Positions 1 to 7,992 of a stretch of 34,265 bases of DNA are shown in pieces. The stretch is from Alistipes sp. (GTDB lineage: Bacteria; Bacteroidota; Bacteroidia; Bacteroidales; Rikenellaceae). A program made the translations under genes and the position numbers. The stretch lies in NCBI GenBank assembly GCA_031285345.1, contig JAITWI010000054.1:1-34265 (forward strand). Reading direction: 5' to 3'. The notes beneath the pieces were generated by a model. That model ran no database searches. It worked only from the letters and a program-made list of their open reading frames with translations, and was not told the DNA's origin. Each line of letters begins with the position of its first letter. Within the stretch, counting starts at the first letter, position 1.

Positions 1-84
1 TGGAGTTGGAGTTGGAGTTGGAGTTGGAGTTGGAGTTGGAGTTGGAGTTGGAGTTGGAGTTGGAGTTGGAGTTGGAGTTGGAGC
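1..84. repeat. Hexanucleotide microsatellite (TGGAGT)n inside the S41 protease gene
   Basis: Thirteen perfect TGGAGT units are followed by one variant, TGGAGC, and the tract continues past the left edge. On the coding (minus) strand it reads as alternating Ser-Asn codons. Because the unit is 6 bp, gain or loss of units changes protein length without shifting the frame. Confidence 0.97.
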
Positions 85-1369
85 CTGAGTCGGGGTCGGA
101 GTTGATCGCTGAAACAGAACCTGCTCCCGAGCCCGTTTGCGTTCCCGAATCAGCTCCGGAACCCGCTTCCGAGGCGTAATTGCGATAGTGTTCCGCGTAG
201 TACTCCTCCTTATGGCCGAGTTCGTAAGGGCGCTGTATCGCACGGCCGGTGGGGGTGAGATATCGCGCAATGGTGATGCGCACCGCCGAGCCGTCGTTGA
301 GCGAGAACTCCCTCTGAACCAATCCCTTACCGAATGTGGTATGACCCACCACAATGCCCCTGTCCCAATCCTGCACCGCGCCCGAAACGATTTCGCTCGC
401 CGAAGCGGAGGCCTCGTCGACCAACACGATCAGTTTGCCGTCGGCAAAACGTCCCGTCCGCTGGGCGACGTAAGTCTGTGAGGGATACATATTTCCCTCC
501 GTAGAGACGATGGGTTGGCCGCGTTTCAGAAAAAATTCGCTCATCGAGATCGCCTGTGGCAGATAGCCGCCGCCGTTCCCTCGAAGATCGAGTATAAGTC
601 CGTCTATATCACCGAATTGCGCGAACGCATCTTCGAATTCGCGCTGAGTGGTCGCCCCGAACCGATTCACCTTTATATAACCGGTATGTTTGTCGGGTTT
701 GTACGCCGCGTCGATGGTGTTGAGAGGAATATCGTCGCGTGTAATGCTGAAAATCAACACATTAGGTGTGCCGCGACGATACACTTCGAGCTCGACTTTA
801 GTCCCCTTCGGCCCCCTCAAATGGCGCGGCACATCGGCGCGACTCATCCCAATGGCACTCTCGCCGTCAATTTTTATGATCCTGTCGTTCGGCGCCAAAC
901 CCACCCTTTCGGCCGGGCCACCAACGATCGTATTGACCACTATAATGGTGTCATTCAATGTGTTAAACTCCACGCCGATACCACTGAAACCGCCTCCCAA
1001 ATCCTCCTTGGCGGCCTGCTGCTCCTTAGCCGTAAGGTACACGGAATGGGGGTCGAGTTCGGCCAACATGTTCGTTATGCCGCGTTCGACCACCGCTCCG
1101 TAGTCCATGGTATCCAGATAGTTAGCAGTAAGAATACGATAAAAATCGGATAACTTCGCATACTGTTCCGACATGCTCTCCAGCTCCTGCGGGGTCGGAT
1201 GGACGATTTTTTGGAGTGGCTGAGAGAGCCTATCCGGAGACAACCTCGAAGGAGAGGCAGACTGCCCTGCCGGAGACGGCCTCGAAGGAGGTGTGGACTG
1301 TGCGAAGACCTGAAAATTAAATGCAAAAACGTACGTAAAAATACACGCACATAATACCCTGATAATCAT
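1..1369 (-). CDS. S41-family C-terminal processing protease (partial, runs off left edge)
   Basis: The protein is a secreted or periplasmic serine protease of the Prc/CtpA (S41) family, which trims or degrades envelope proteins. It starts at the ATG at 1369 with a signal peptide (residues 1-24, ending FAQ). A helical region follows, then a PDZ domain (about 125-205, with GGFSGIGVEF) and the S41 catalytic domain. The nucleophile is probably Ser323 in DEASASASE. The general-base Lys348 in FGKG lies 25 residues later, the family's usual spacing. Two oddities: a 36-bp duplication just after the signal peptide gives a PSR/LSP-rich linker. After residue 400 the expected C-terminal part is interrupted by a Gly/Ser/Asp tract that becomes pure Ser-Asn repeats at the window edge. 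It lies 27 bp downstream of hisS and is probably co-transcribed. Family is certain; the C-terminus is unseen. Confidence 0.93.
   Translation of the reverse strand, partial: MIIRVLCACIFTYVFAFNFQVFAQSTPPSRPSPAGQSASPSRLSPDRLSQPLQKIVHPTPQELESMSEQYAKLSDFYRILTANYLDTMDYGAVVERGITNMLAELDPHSVYLTAKEQQAAKEDLGGGFSGIGVEFNTLNDTIIVVNTIVGGPAERVGLAPNDRIIKIDGESAIGMSRADVPRHLRGPKGTKVELEVYRRGTPNVLIFSITRDDIPLNTIDAAYKPDKHTGYIKVNRFGATTQREFEDAFAQFGDIDGLILDLRGNGGGYLPQAISMSEFFLKRGQPIVSTEGNMYPSQTYVAQRTGRFADGKLIVLVDEASASASEIVSGAVQDWDRGIVVGHTTFGKGLVQREFSLNDGSAVRITIARYLTPTGRAIQRPYELGHKEEYYAEHYRNYASEAGSGADSGTQTGSGAGSVSAINSDPDSGSNSNSNSNSNSNSNSNSNSNSNSNSNS
1234..1300. repeat. 36-bp tandem duplication in the S41 protease gene
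   Basis: Positions 1234-1264 and 1270-1300 are near-copies (core CCGGAGAC..CCTCGAAGGAG) offset by 36 bp, which is 12 codons. They encode the repeated PSR-LSP/PSP linker between the signal peptide and the folded part of the protease. Confidence 0.85.
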
Positions 1370-1396
1370 ATTGTTGTGTTTAATTTACCTGCAATT

Positions 1397-2767
1397 TTAT
1401 TCGGCGCGAAATGCAAAAACATCCGCCAATTTTGTGAATTTGACATGTCGCTGCTCGCCCGAATTCATATCTTTCACGGTTGCCTCGCCGCGCGCCAACT
1501 CCTCCTCGCCGACTATCGTCACATACGGAATTTCGCGGCGATTGGCGTAGTCCATCTGCTTTTTCATCTTGGCGGTGGCGTCGGGATAAATCTCCGCCGG
1601 AATGCCTGCTGCACGCAGTTCGGCCAACAGTCGCAGCGACGTAATCTCCTCTGTACCACCGAAATTGAGGAACATCGCTTTCGTTCCGGCCACGGCCTCT
1701 TCGGGAAAAAGCCCCAAGCCATCCATCACGTCGTAAATCCTGTCGGCGCCGAACGAGATTCCGACACCCGACATTCCGGGCATTCCGAAAATCCCGGTTA
1801 AATCGTCGTAACGCCCTCCGCCACAGATACTTCCGATGGCAAAATCGCGCGCCTTGACCTCAAAAATCGTGCCCGTGTAGTAGTTCAATCCGCGTGCCAG
1901 CGACAGGTCGAGTTCGATATCGAGCCCAACACCTAAATCATTGACCATCTTAAATATACGCCGCATCTCCTCGATGCCGAGAAGGCCGATCTCCGAGCCC
2001 GCCAAAACCTCGCCCAAAGCAATCAGTTTTTCGTCCGTCGAGCCCGCCAGCGCAAGAATCGGTTCGAGGCGCGCAACGGCCTCGGAGGATATGCCACGCT
2101 CCAAAAGCTCCGCCTTAACCACCTCTATACCAATCTTTTCCAATTTGTCAATCGCCACCGTAATGTCGATCAGCCGATCGGGATAACCCATCACCTCGGC
2201 AATCCCCGCCAGAATCTTCCGGTTGTTCAACTTCAAAACCACCCCGACGCCCAGCCGCCCGAACACCGCCTCGACTATCTGAATCAGTTCCAGCTCGTTA
2301 GTAAGGCTCCGAGAGCCAATCACATCCACGTCGCACTGATAAAACTCTCGATAACGCCCCTTTTGCGGACGGTCGGCACGCCACACCGGCTGAATCTGCG
2401 ACCGCTTGAATGGAAACGCGATATCATTCTGATGCTGAACCACATATCTCGCGAACGGCACGGTCAGGTCATACCGCAAACCTTTTTCACAAATCCGCGC
2501 CGCCAACGTTGCCTGATTTTCAAGTTCCGATGGCGAAACACCCGCTGCAAAATCCCCCGAATTCAAAATCTTAAACAACAACTTATCCCCCTCCTCGCCA
2601 TATTTTCCCATCAGGGTGGCGAGGTTTTCCATCGCGGGGGTCTCGATGGGCGCGTAGCCGAACAACCGAAACACCTCTCGGCAAGTGTCGAAAATATAGT
2701 TCCGGCGGGCGGTTTGGCCTTGCGAAAAGTCGCGCGTGCCCTTAGGTATCGAAGGTTTTTGTGCCAT
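1397..2767 (-). CDS. hisS: Histidyl-tRNA synthetase
   Basis: This class II aminoacyl-tRNA synthetase charges tRNA-His with histidine in the cytoplasm. The 456-residue length is normal. Visible marks: the N-terminal PKGTRDF motif (about 9-15), class II motif 2 around [16 protein letters not shown], the histidine-specific [15 protein letters not shown] segment (His A), and a C-terminal anticodon-binding domain with [14 protein letters not shown]. The ATG at 2767 lies immediately after the stop of the upstream 156-residue gene, so translation may be coupled. Composition is slightly AT-richer near its 5' end. No low-complexity insertion is present, unlike many neighbours. Confidence 0.98.
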   Translation of the reverse strand: MAQKPSIPKGTRDFSQGQTARRNYIFDTCREVFRLFGYAPIETPAMENLATLMGKYGEEGDKLLFKILNSGDFAAGVSPSELENQATLAARICEKGLRYDLTVPFARYVVQHQNDIAFPFKRSQIQPVWRADRPQKGRYREFYQCDVDVIGSRSLTNELELIQIVEAVFGRLGVGVVLKLNNRKILAGIAEVMGYPDRLIDITVAIDKLEKIGIEVVKAELLERGISSEAVARLEPILALAGSTDEKLIALGEVLAGSEIGLLGIEEMRRIFKMVNDLGVGLDIELDLSLARGLNYYTGTIFEVKARDFAIGSICGGGRYDDLTGIFGMPGMSGVGISFGADRIYDVMDGLGLFPEEAVAGTKAMFLNFGGTEEITSLRLLAELRAAGIPAEIYPDATAKMKKQMDYANRREIPYVTIVGEEELARGEATVKDMNSGEQRHVKFTKLADVFAFRAE

Positions 2768-2768
2768 A

Positions 2769-3239
2769 TTAATGTTTCAACTTGCTTTTTATAAGTTTTT
2801 CGGTGCTACTGCTTAGTACTCTCAGCTCATGAAATATCTCCTCAGAACGTTGCTGTATGGCATTTCTGTTTGTATTTTCCATAACAATATAGCCAATTTT
2901 ATCCAATAATCGAACTATATCATTATTCTCTCCGAAGACCGTTTGCGAAGTTAATTTTAAATTATTAGAGGCAACTGCAAACTTCGACATATCCGCATCG
3001 TGGTTTTCGTTTTTAGTTTTCGTCGTACTAAGTATTCCTAACACACTATCGCAATACTCCAACTGCTTTTGAAACAAAACCTCAATCCACTTATTTCTCC
3101 ACAAATGCTCAGAGGCCGACCTATTTTTAACATCCTCGACCTTGCGCATAAGTCGAAAACCAAAATACGCGATCAGCGCGGGTATTGTCGTCGCAATTAT
3201 CAGTTCGATTATACGGAATGTTTTCTCTGTACAGTCCAT
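2769..3239 (-). CDS. Small membrane-anchored hypothetical protein next to putAbiC gene
   Basis: I do not recognise this 156-residue protein. It has one N-terminal membrane helix (about 10-30, [19 protein letters not shown]). A polar, mostly helical cytoplasmic part follows, with a Trp-containing segment ([17 protein letters not shown]) and a likely coiled coil toward the C-terminus. Codon use is AT-rich (a sampled line is near 30% GC), unlike hisS and ettA around it, which suggests recent acquisition. It lies 52 bp downstream of the putAbiC-type gene in the same direction. I infer, without proof, that the two form a phage-defence pair. Confidence 0.8.
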   Translation of the reverse strand: MDCTEKTFRIIELIIATTIPALIAYFGFRLMRKVEDVKNRSASEHLWRNKWIEVLFQKQLEYCDSVLGILSTTKTKNENHDADMSKFAVASNNLKLTSQTVFGENNDIVRLLDKIGYIVMENTNRNAIQQRSEEIFHELRVLSSSTEKLIKSKLKH

Positions 3240-3291
3240 AACTATTAAGCAGTTTTCATCCTTTTAATATCCCCTGCCAACCGCGATCTAT

Positions 3292-4419
3292 TCAATCATG
3301 TCGGCTCTTTCTCAGAGAGTCTATGGCGGCGACATTGTCACCCATATAGAGACGAGAGGCCGGAGATATCCGCCTTAAAAAAGCGGCGTCCACATCTCGA
3401 AGCAAATTGTTGGCGACACCGGCTTTCGACACATAGCCCTCTCTGAACCAGTCGATGCGGTCTGTCTCGCAAAGCGAATAGAGGAACATCACAAAAAGTT
3501 CGTGCGACGAGAACTGGCTTCTTATCATGTCGAGATAATAGTCCCTTTCCGCATCGGTGAGGTCAAACCTGTTGAAGTACAGCATAACCGTCTCCAACAT
3601 TCTCATGTGTGAGTCGAGCGTGGGCATGTGTCCGTCAGCGTACAGAAACCGCTGGTCGGAGATAAAGTATTCATACATCGACGGTATAGCTTTGAGCAGC
3701 GTTTTTTTATCGTCGAGAACGTTCCTTTCCTGTATCTGCTCCGGATTAAGGGACGATTCCGTCAGAAAAAGTCTGTCCTCGTTAAGTTTTTTCAGATACT
3801 GTATTTCAGAAACGTAACTTTTCATCAACGGCACATACTCATCCCCTAAATTATCGGCCGTCCATCTGTCCAACAGTCCGTTGTTGTTGGCACCCATAGA
3901 CACGCCCGCATAGAAGCTCTTGAAGGCCATTTTTGTCACCGCGTCATACCATTCGTCTTTAATCATGTGTCGCCCATTTTCATCTACACGCCACAACTCC
4001 CGCCACCTCTCGCTCGACACTATGGTTCGTATCAGAACATCCTGCATCGAGGAGAATTCGTAGTACATATAGTGGAACGCCCTGGTTCCCGAAGTTTGGT
4101 CGGTGACCCTCATGTTGGCGACATTGTCGTTGTGCATGGCGATGAACTCATAGATCATATCGCCCGCATCGGCCTTTTCCTGCCTCACCGTCTGTTCCCT
4201 GTTGAACTGGGTCTGCGAATAGAACGCCAAATAGGTGACGCATATCATAAATATCGTAAGTAGAGGGCCTAATACATCATAAACCCCCGACAATTGAGTG
4301 CCTTCGGGCAAGTGTTTCCCACTTTTGTTATGTAAAAATTTTGCATATATCCTTGGAAACAATATATAAATCAAAAACAGGAAAATAAGACCGATCCAAA
4401 TGACAATCAGGTAGTTCAT
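3292..4419 (-). CDS. Putative phage abortive-infection protein (putAbiC-like)
   Basis: This 375-residue protein has two membrane helices (about 4-22 and 49-67), then a cytoplasmic helical domain. The layout and motifs match my memory of the putAbiC family: a helix after TM2 (QTQFNREQTVRQEKA), an early AFHYMYYEFSS segment where family members have a KxxYxE-like motif, and a late conserved block with YFNRFDL, then YLDMIRSQFSSHELFVMFL, which corresponds to the family's RAQLSxxEL block. The family is linked to abortive infection, but the trigger and mechanism are not known to me. It is AT-richer than its neighbours and sits between ettA (18 bp upstream) and the small membrane protein gene, as an accessory insert in a housekeeping operon would. 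Confidence 0.75.
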   Translation of the reverse strand: MNYLIVIWIGLIFLFLIYILFPRIYAKFLHNKSGKHLPEGTQLSGVYDVLGPLLTIFMICVTYLAFYSQTQFNREQTVRQEKADAGDMIYEFIAMHNDNVANMRVTDQTSGTRAFHYMYYEFSSMQDVLIRTIVSSERWRELWRVDENGRHMIKDEWYDAVTKMAFKSFYAGVSMGANNNGLLDRWTADNLGDEYVPLMKSYVSEIQYLKKLNEDRLFLTESSLNPEQIQERNVLDDKKTLLKAIPSMYEYFISDQRFLYADGHMPTLDSHMRMLETVMLYFNRFDLTDAERDYYLDMIRSQFSSHELFVMFLYSLCETDRIDWFREGYVSKAGVANNLLRDVDAAFLRRISPASRLYMGDNVAAIDSLRKSRHD

Positions 4420-4437
4420 AATAGTTTAAATGTAATG

Positions 4438-6111
4438 TTATTCCACAAGTTTACGGTACTTGGTGCGCTTGGCGGGTTCGAGCCCCTGGGCGCGCTTGTA
4501 GTCCTCGTACTCGGAGTAGCTGCCCTCGAAGAATTTCACCTCGCCGTCGCCCTCGAAACTCAGAATATGGGTCGCGATGCGGTCGAGGAACCACCTGTCG
4601 TGCGAGATCACCACAGCGCAGCCCGCAAACGCGTCCAGACCCTCCTCCAAGGCCCGGAGCGTGTTGACGTCGATGTCGTTGGTGGGTTCGTCCAGCAGCA
4701 ATACGTTGCCCTCCTCTTTCAACGCCAGCGCAAGGTGCAGACGGTTTCGCTCGCCGCCCGACAGCACGCCGCACTTCTTCTCCTGATCGGCGCCGTTGAA
4801 GTTGAACCGCGAGACGTAAGCGCGCGCCGGAACGCTTCTATTGCCCAACTGCACGTGCTCGCTATTCGCCGAAATAACCTCGTACACCGTTTTGTCGGGG
4901 TCTATCGACTTGTGCTGCTGGTCGATGTAGGCGAGTTTCACCGTCTCGCCCACCTTGAAACTACCCGCCGTGGGCTCCTCCAAGCCCATAATCATCCTAA
5001 ACAGGGTGGTCTTTCCCGTTCCGTTGGGGCCGATAACGCCCACGATTCCCGCCGGCGGCAGCGAAAACTCCAGCCCCTCGTACAGCACCCTGTCGCCGTA
5101 AGCCTTCGACACTCCCCGCGCCTCGATCACCATATTGCCCAATCGGGGACCGTTGGGAATGAAAATCTCCAGCTTCTCCTCCTTCTCGCGCCCGTCCTCG
5201 TTCAACATCTTGTCGTATGCACCCAGACGCGCCTTCGACTTGGCCTGACGCGCCTTGGGGCTCATCCGCACCCACTCCAACTCGCGTTCGAGGGTTTTGC
5301 GCCGCTTCGACTCCTGCTTCTCCTCCATCGCCAGGCGCTTCGACTTTTGATCCAGCCACTCCGAGTAGTTGCCCTTCCACGGAATGCCCTCGCCGCGGTC
5401 GAGCTCAAGTATCCACCCCGCCACGTTGTCGAGAAAGTAGCGGTCGTGGGTGACGGCGATAACCGTCCCCTTGTATTGACTCAGATGCTGTTCGAGCCAG
5501 TCGATACTCTCGGCGTCGAGGTGGTTGGTCGGTTCGTCCAACAGCAGCACGTCGGGCTCCTGCAACAGCAACCGACACAGCGCCACACGACGCCTTTCGC
5601 CACCCGAAAGATTCTTGACCGATGCGTCGGGGTCGGGACACCTCAGCGCATCCATCGCCCGCTCCAGCACCGCGTCCAACTCCCAACCGTTCACGGCGTC
5701 GATCGCCTCGGTCAATTCGCCCTGACGCTCGATGAGACGGTTCATCGCGTCGCCGTCCAGATCGGGATCGGCAAACGCCTCGTTCACCTGTTCGTACTCC
5801 TTGAGCAGCGCCACCGTCGCGGCGCAACCCTCTTCCACCACTTCGCGCACCGTTTTGCTGTCGTCGAGCAGAGGCTCCTGCTCCAGATAGCCCACGCTAT
5901 ACCCGGGCGAGAACACCACCTCGCCTTGAAAGTTTTTGTCCAACCCCGCGATGATCTTCATCAGCGTCGATTTCCCCGAGCCGTTCAGACCGATGATGCC
6001 GATCTTGGCGCCGTAGAAAAACGACAGGTATATGTTGTTAAGGATTTTCTTGTTGCTGGGGAGCACCTTCGACACTCCCACCATTGAAAAAATGATCTTT
6101 TCGTCTGCCAT
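4438..6111 (-). CDS. ettA: Energy-dependent translational throttle protein EttA (ABC-F)
   Basis: This is a soluble ABC-F ATPase with two nucleotide-binding domains and no membrane segments. EttA binds the ribosomal E site and gates entry into elongation according to the energy state. The first domain has Walker A GLNGSGKST (41-49), signature LSGGERRR and Walker B LLLDEPTNHLD. The interdomain linker is charged (SKRLAMEEKQESKRR). The second domain has GPNGTGKTT, LSGGERNR and LLLDEPTNDID. The 557-residue length matches EttA rather than Uup or antibiotic-resistance ABC-Fs. It lies 20 bp after the FtsB-like gene in the same direction. Confidence 0.96.
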   Translation of the reverse strand: MADEKIIFSMVGVSKVLPSNKKILNNIYLSFFYGAKIGIIGLNGSGKSTLMKIIAGLDKNFQGEVVFSPGYSVGYLEQEPLLDDSKTVREVVEEGCAATVALLKEYEQVNEAFADPDLDGDAMNRLIERQGELTEAIDAVNGWELDAVLERAMDALRCPDPDASVKNLSGGERRRVALCRLLLQEPDVLLLDEPTNHLDAESIDWLEQHLSQYKGTVIAVTHDRYFLDNVAGWILELDRGEGIPWKGNYSEWLDQKSKRLAMEEKQESKRRKTLERELEWVRMSPKARQAKSKARLGAYDKMLNEDGREKEEKLEIFIPNGPRLGNMVIEARGVSKAYGDRVLYEGLEFSLPPAGIVGVIGPNGTGKTTLFRMIMGLEEPTAGSFKVGETVKLAYIDQQHKSIDPDKTVYEVISANSEHVQLGNRSVPARAYVSRFNFNGADQEKKCGVLSGGERNRLHLALALKEEGNVLLLDEPTNDIDVNTLRALEEGLDAFAGCAVVISHDRWFLDRIATHILSFEGDGEVKFFEGSYSEYEDYKRAQGLEPAKRTKYRKLVE

Positions 6112-6131
6112 TACTATTTTGGGTTCGTTGA

Positions 6132-6500
6132 TTAATCTTTTAATATGTATACCTCGTCGCCCTCGCGCCGCATCAGATAGCGTTCGCGGGCGTATCGTTC
6201 CAAAAACTCGGGGTCGTCCAGGTTCCTGAGCAGGGTGCTGTCAGCGGCGATGCTTTGCATCAGCTCCCGCTTTTGGCTACGAAGCCTGCGGATGTCGGCG
6301 CCGACCCGAAGCGTTGAGAGTATGTCGCGCCCGAAAAAGACGAGCAGCGCCAGCAGTCCCGCGAACGCCGCCGCGCGATAGGGCCCGTTGACCCAGCCCG
6401 ACACTCGACCGAACGCACCCCGGAGCCGCTCCCTAACGGTCGGCTTCGCTGCGGGTTCGCCCTTTTCGCCGCCCTCTCTATTTTCGGTTTGTCCGCTCAT
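6132..6500 (-). CDS. FtsB/DivIC-family septum formation initiator
   Basis: This 122-residue bitopic protein fits the divisome FtsB/DivIC family, which bridges FtsL and FtsQ at the septum. It has a polar N-terminus, one membrane helix (about 42-60, ending VFFGRDIL), a short coiled coil (IRRLRSQKRELMQSI) and the typical family end LERYARERYLMRREGDEVYIL. The ATG at 6500 is supported by this layout. The first six or seven codons (MSGQTEN) are themselves the last unit of a degenerate 19-20 bp tandem repeat filling the space up to queE, so the start-codon region has been multiplied upstream. Confidence 0.9.
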   Translation of the reverse strand: MSGQTENREGGEKGEPAAKPTVRERLRGAFGRVSGWVNGPYRAAAFAGLLALLVFFGRDILSTLRVGADIRRLRSQKRELMQSIAADSTLLRNLDDPEFLERYARERYLMRREGDEVYILKD

Positions 6501-6598
6501 TTTCAGTTTGTTAGCTTATTTTTCGGGTCGTTCTCTCATTGTCGGTTTGTCCGCTCATTTTTCGGTTCGTTCTCTCATTTTTTAGGTTTTTCGCTCAC
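6482..6598 (-). repeat. Six degenerate 19-20 bp units duplicating the start of the FtsB-like gene
   Basis: Read on the minus strand, units begin at 6598 (GTGAGCG...), 6578 (ATGAGAG...), 6558 (ATGAGCG...), 6539 (ATGAGAG...), 6519 (ATAAGCT...) and 6500 (ATGAGCG..., the gene start). Each is close to ATGAGCGGACAAACCGAAA or ATGAGAGAACGAACCGAAAA, partly in an alternating 39-bp arrangement. Three upstream ATGs open mini-ORFs: MRERTEK from 6578, a 15-residue one from 6558, and MRERPEK from 6539. The first two overlap as ATGA. The outermost unit overlaps the queE stop codon. A related AACGAACCC-AAAA string precedes ettA near 6112-6130. Confidence 0.9.
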
Positions 6599-7413
6599 GG
6601 AATGTCGATATATTTGTGTGCCTGCACAGAGAGCCGCCAGCGCGGATTCCTCTTAACATACGCCACAATCAGCGGCAACACCTCACCGCGCCTGCTCCAC
6701 TCGGGCTGCAAAAACAGCGTCGCCCCGGGGCGGGTTTTTGCCGCGCACTCCTCCCCACGTTGCGCCACCGCCATCTCCCCGTACCGCTCGGAGGCTCCCT
6801 CCGCGCATCGCTCGGCAACCCTCTCCGCACACCGCTCCGCCCACTCGAAATCGGCCGGCGTCTCGATCACCACCTTCAACTCATCCGCCAACGCCCACGC
6901 ATCGTCCAACGGCGGCCGCCGCTTTTTCGGCGACAGGCACACCCAATCGAACTCGCCCGAAAAAGGATGCGAACCCGACGTTTCGAGATGCACCCGCATT
7001 CCCGCGGCGTGCAGTCCGGCGCAAAGCTCGTCCAGATCGTGCATCAGAGGCTCGCCCCCCGTCACGACTACGATCGGCTTCGAAGCCTCCCCCGCACCCG
7101 ACGGCACAGGCACGTCTCCGGCACGGCACCCGCCCGCCAACGCACTCTCCGCCCTACAAGCGGCAGCCCGCCGCACTATCTCGCCCACCGCCACCGTCGG
7201 ATGCCCGGTCGCGCTCCAACTCTCCGTCGAGTCGCACCACGGACAACCGACGTCGCACCCCGCCAGACGCACGAAATATGCCGCCGCCCCGCTGTACGCC
7301 CCCTCGCCCTGCAAGGTGTAAAAATCCTCCACCAACGGCAGCGCCGCCCCCGAAGCCACCCCGGAACCCTCAACAACCCCGGACCCCAAAGCCCCCGAAC
7401 CGCTACTCCTCAT
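6595..7413 (-). CDS. queE: 7-carboxy-7-deazaguanine synthase QueE (radical SAM)
   Basis: QueE converts 6-carboxy-tetrahydropterin to 7-carboxy-7-deazaguanine in queuosine synthesis. The cluster-binding cysteines are visible as CDVGCPWC (53, 57, 60), preceded by EDFYTLQGEGAYSG and followed by DSTESW; GGEPLMH and a late FLQPEW segment also fit. I take the ATG at 7413; a TTG three bases upstream is possible. Either start overlaps the hpt stop, so translation is probably coupled. Homologues begin near LPLVEDFYTLQGEG, so about 25 N-terminal residues rich in GSG/GSGV are extra. A second extra tract (about 6738-6843) has repeated AERCAE-like units. Function should be intact because the motifs are uninterrupted. 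Confidence 0.94.
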   Translation of the reverse strand: MRSSGSGALGSGVVEGSGVASGAALPLVEDFYTLQGEGAYSGAAAYFVRLAGCDVGCPWCDSTESWSATGHPTVAVGEIVRRAAACRAESALAGGCRAGDVPVPSGAGEASKPIVVVTGGEPLMHDLDELCAGLHAAGMRVHLETSGSHPFSGEFDWVCLSPKKRRPPLDDAWALADELKVVIETPADFEWAERCAERVAERCAEGASERYGEMAVAQRGEECAAKTRPGATLFLQPEWSRRGEVLPLIVAYVKRNPRWRLSVQAHKYIDIP

Positions 7414-7945
7414 CAATGACGTATATATCCTTAAGGTTGCGCCCCAGCTCGTCGTAGTCGAGCCCGAAGCCGACTATAAACTCGTTGCCGATATCCAAAG
7501 CCTTATACTTGACCTCAAAATCCTTTCGAAACGAGTCGGGCTTGAAAAACAGCGTGGCTATCTCGACGCTCGCGGGACGATGCCCGGCCAGCGAACGCAG
7601 CAGGTGCTCCATGCTCTCGCCCGTGTCGACGATATCTTCGACTATTATCACGTGCCGCCCCTCGATATTGTTTTTCAGGCCGATGAGTTCCGACACCTTG
7701 CCCGTCGAGCCGGTGCCGCAATACGACGACAGTTTGACGAACGACAGCTCGCAGTTGCACTCCATCTTTTTCATCAACTCGGCCATAAACATGAACGCGC
7801 CGTTGAGCACGCCCAAAAAGAGCGGAGTTTCGCGCCCGGCGTAGTCTTCGTTTATGCGCGCGGCCACGCGGTCGATGGCCATGTCGATTTCGGCTGCCGG
7901 AATCATCACCCGAAAAGTGCGGTCGTGTAGTTTTACTTTGTTCAT
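7403..7945 (-). CDS. hpt: Hypoxanthine phosphoribosyltransferase
   Basis: The enzyme salvages hypoxanthine (and usually guanine) to IMP/GMP using PRPP, in the cytoplasm. At 180 residues it has the usual length. The PRPP-binding loop VIIVEDIVDTGESM (about 99-112) is intact, as are the early PLFLGVLNGAFMF segment and the C-terminal FIVGFGLDYDELGRNL block. It is the first gene of a long leftward run. Its promoter box (7968-7975, minus) abuts the purE promoter box, placing purine salvage and de novo synthesis back to back. Confidence 0.97.
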   Translation of the reverse strand: MNKVKLHDRTFRVMIPAAEIDMAIDRVAARINEDYAGRETPLFLGVLNGAFMFMAELMKKMECNCELSFVKLSSYCGTGSTGKVSELIGLKNNIEGRHVIIVEDIVDTGESMEHLLRSLAGHRPASVEIATLFFKPDSFRKDFEVKYKALDIGNEFIVGFGLDYDELGRNLKDIYVIDEE

Positions 7946-7967
7946 TGCTGCTATTTATTTAACTTTG
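7937..7967 (+). promoter_or_regulatory. purE promoter (TTTG-N19-TAACTTTG)
   Basis: A -33 TTTG at 7937-7940, a 19-bp spacer and a perfect TAnnTTTG box at 7960-7967 form a textbook Bacteroidetes promoter. Transcription would start near 7971, giving a leader of about 20 nt. Its -33 element lies inside the 5' end of hpt. Confidence 0.75.
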
Positions 7968-7975
7968 CAAAATTA
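7968..7975 (-). promoter_or_regulatory. hpt promoter -7 box (TAATTTTG)
   Basis: TAATTTTG on the minus strand matches the Bacteroidetes TAnnTTTG consensus. It would give an untranslated leader of about 18 nt before the hpt ATG at 7945. No clear -33 TTTG is seen at the right distance. The box directly abuts the oppositely oriented purE box. Confidence 0.55.
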
Positions 7976-7992
7976 ATTAAAATATTACGATT

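Noticed and set aside
1..84. CRISPR-like array from the regular repeats
   Set aside because: Units are 6 bp with no spacers; it is a microsatellite within a coding frame.
4435..6087. Open frame of 550 codons opposite ettA
   Set aside because: It is the mirror of a strongly conserved GC-rich gene; composition is His/Leu/Arg/Val-rich without any domain, as expected of an antisense frame.
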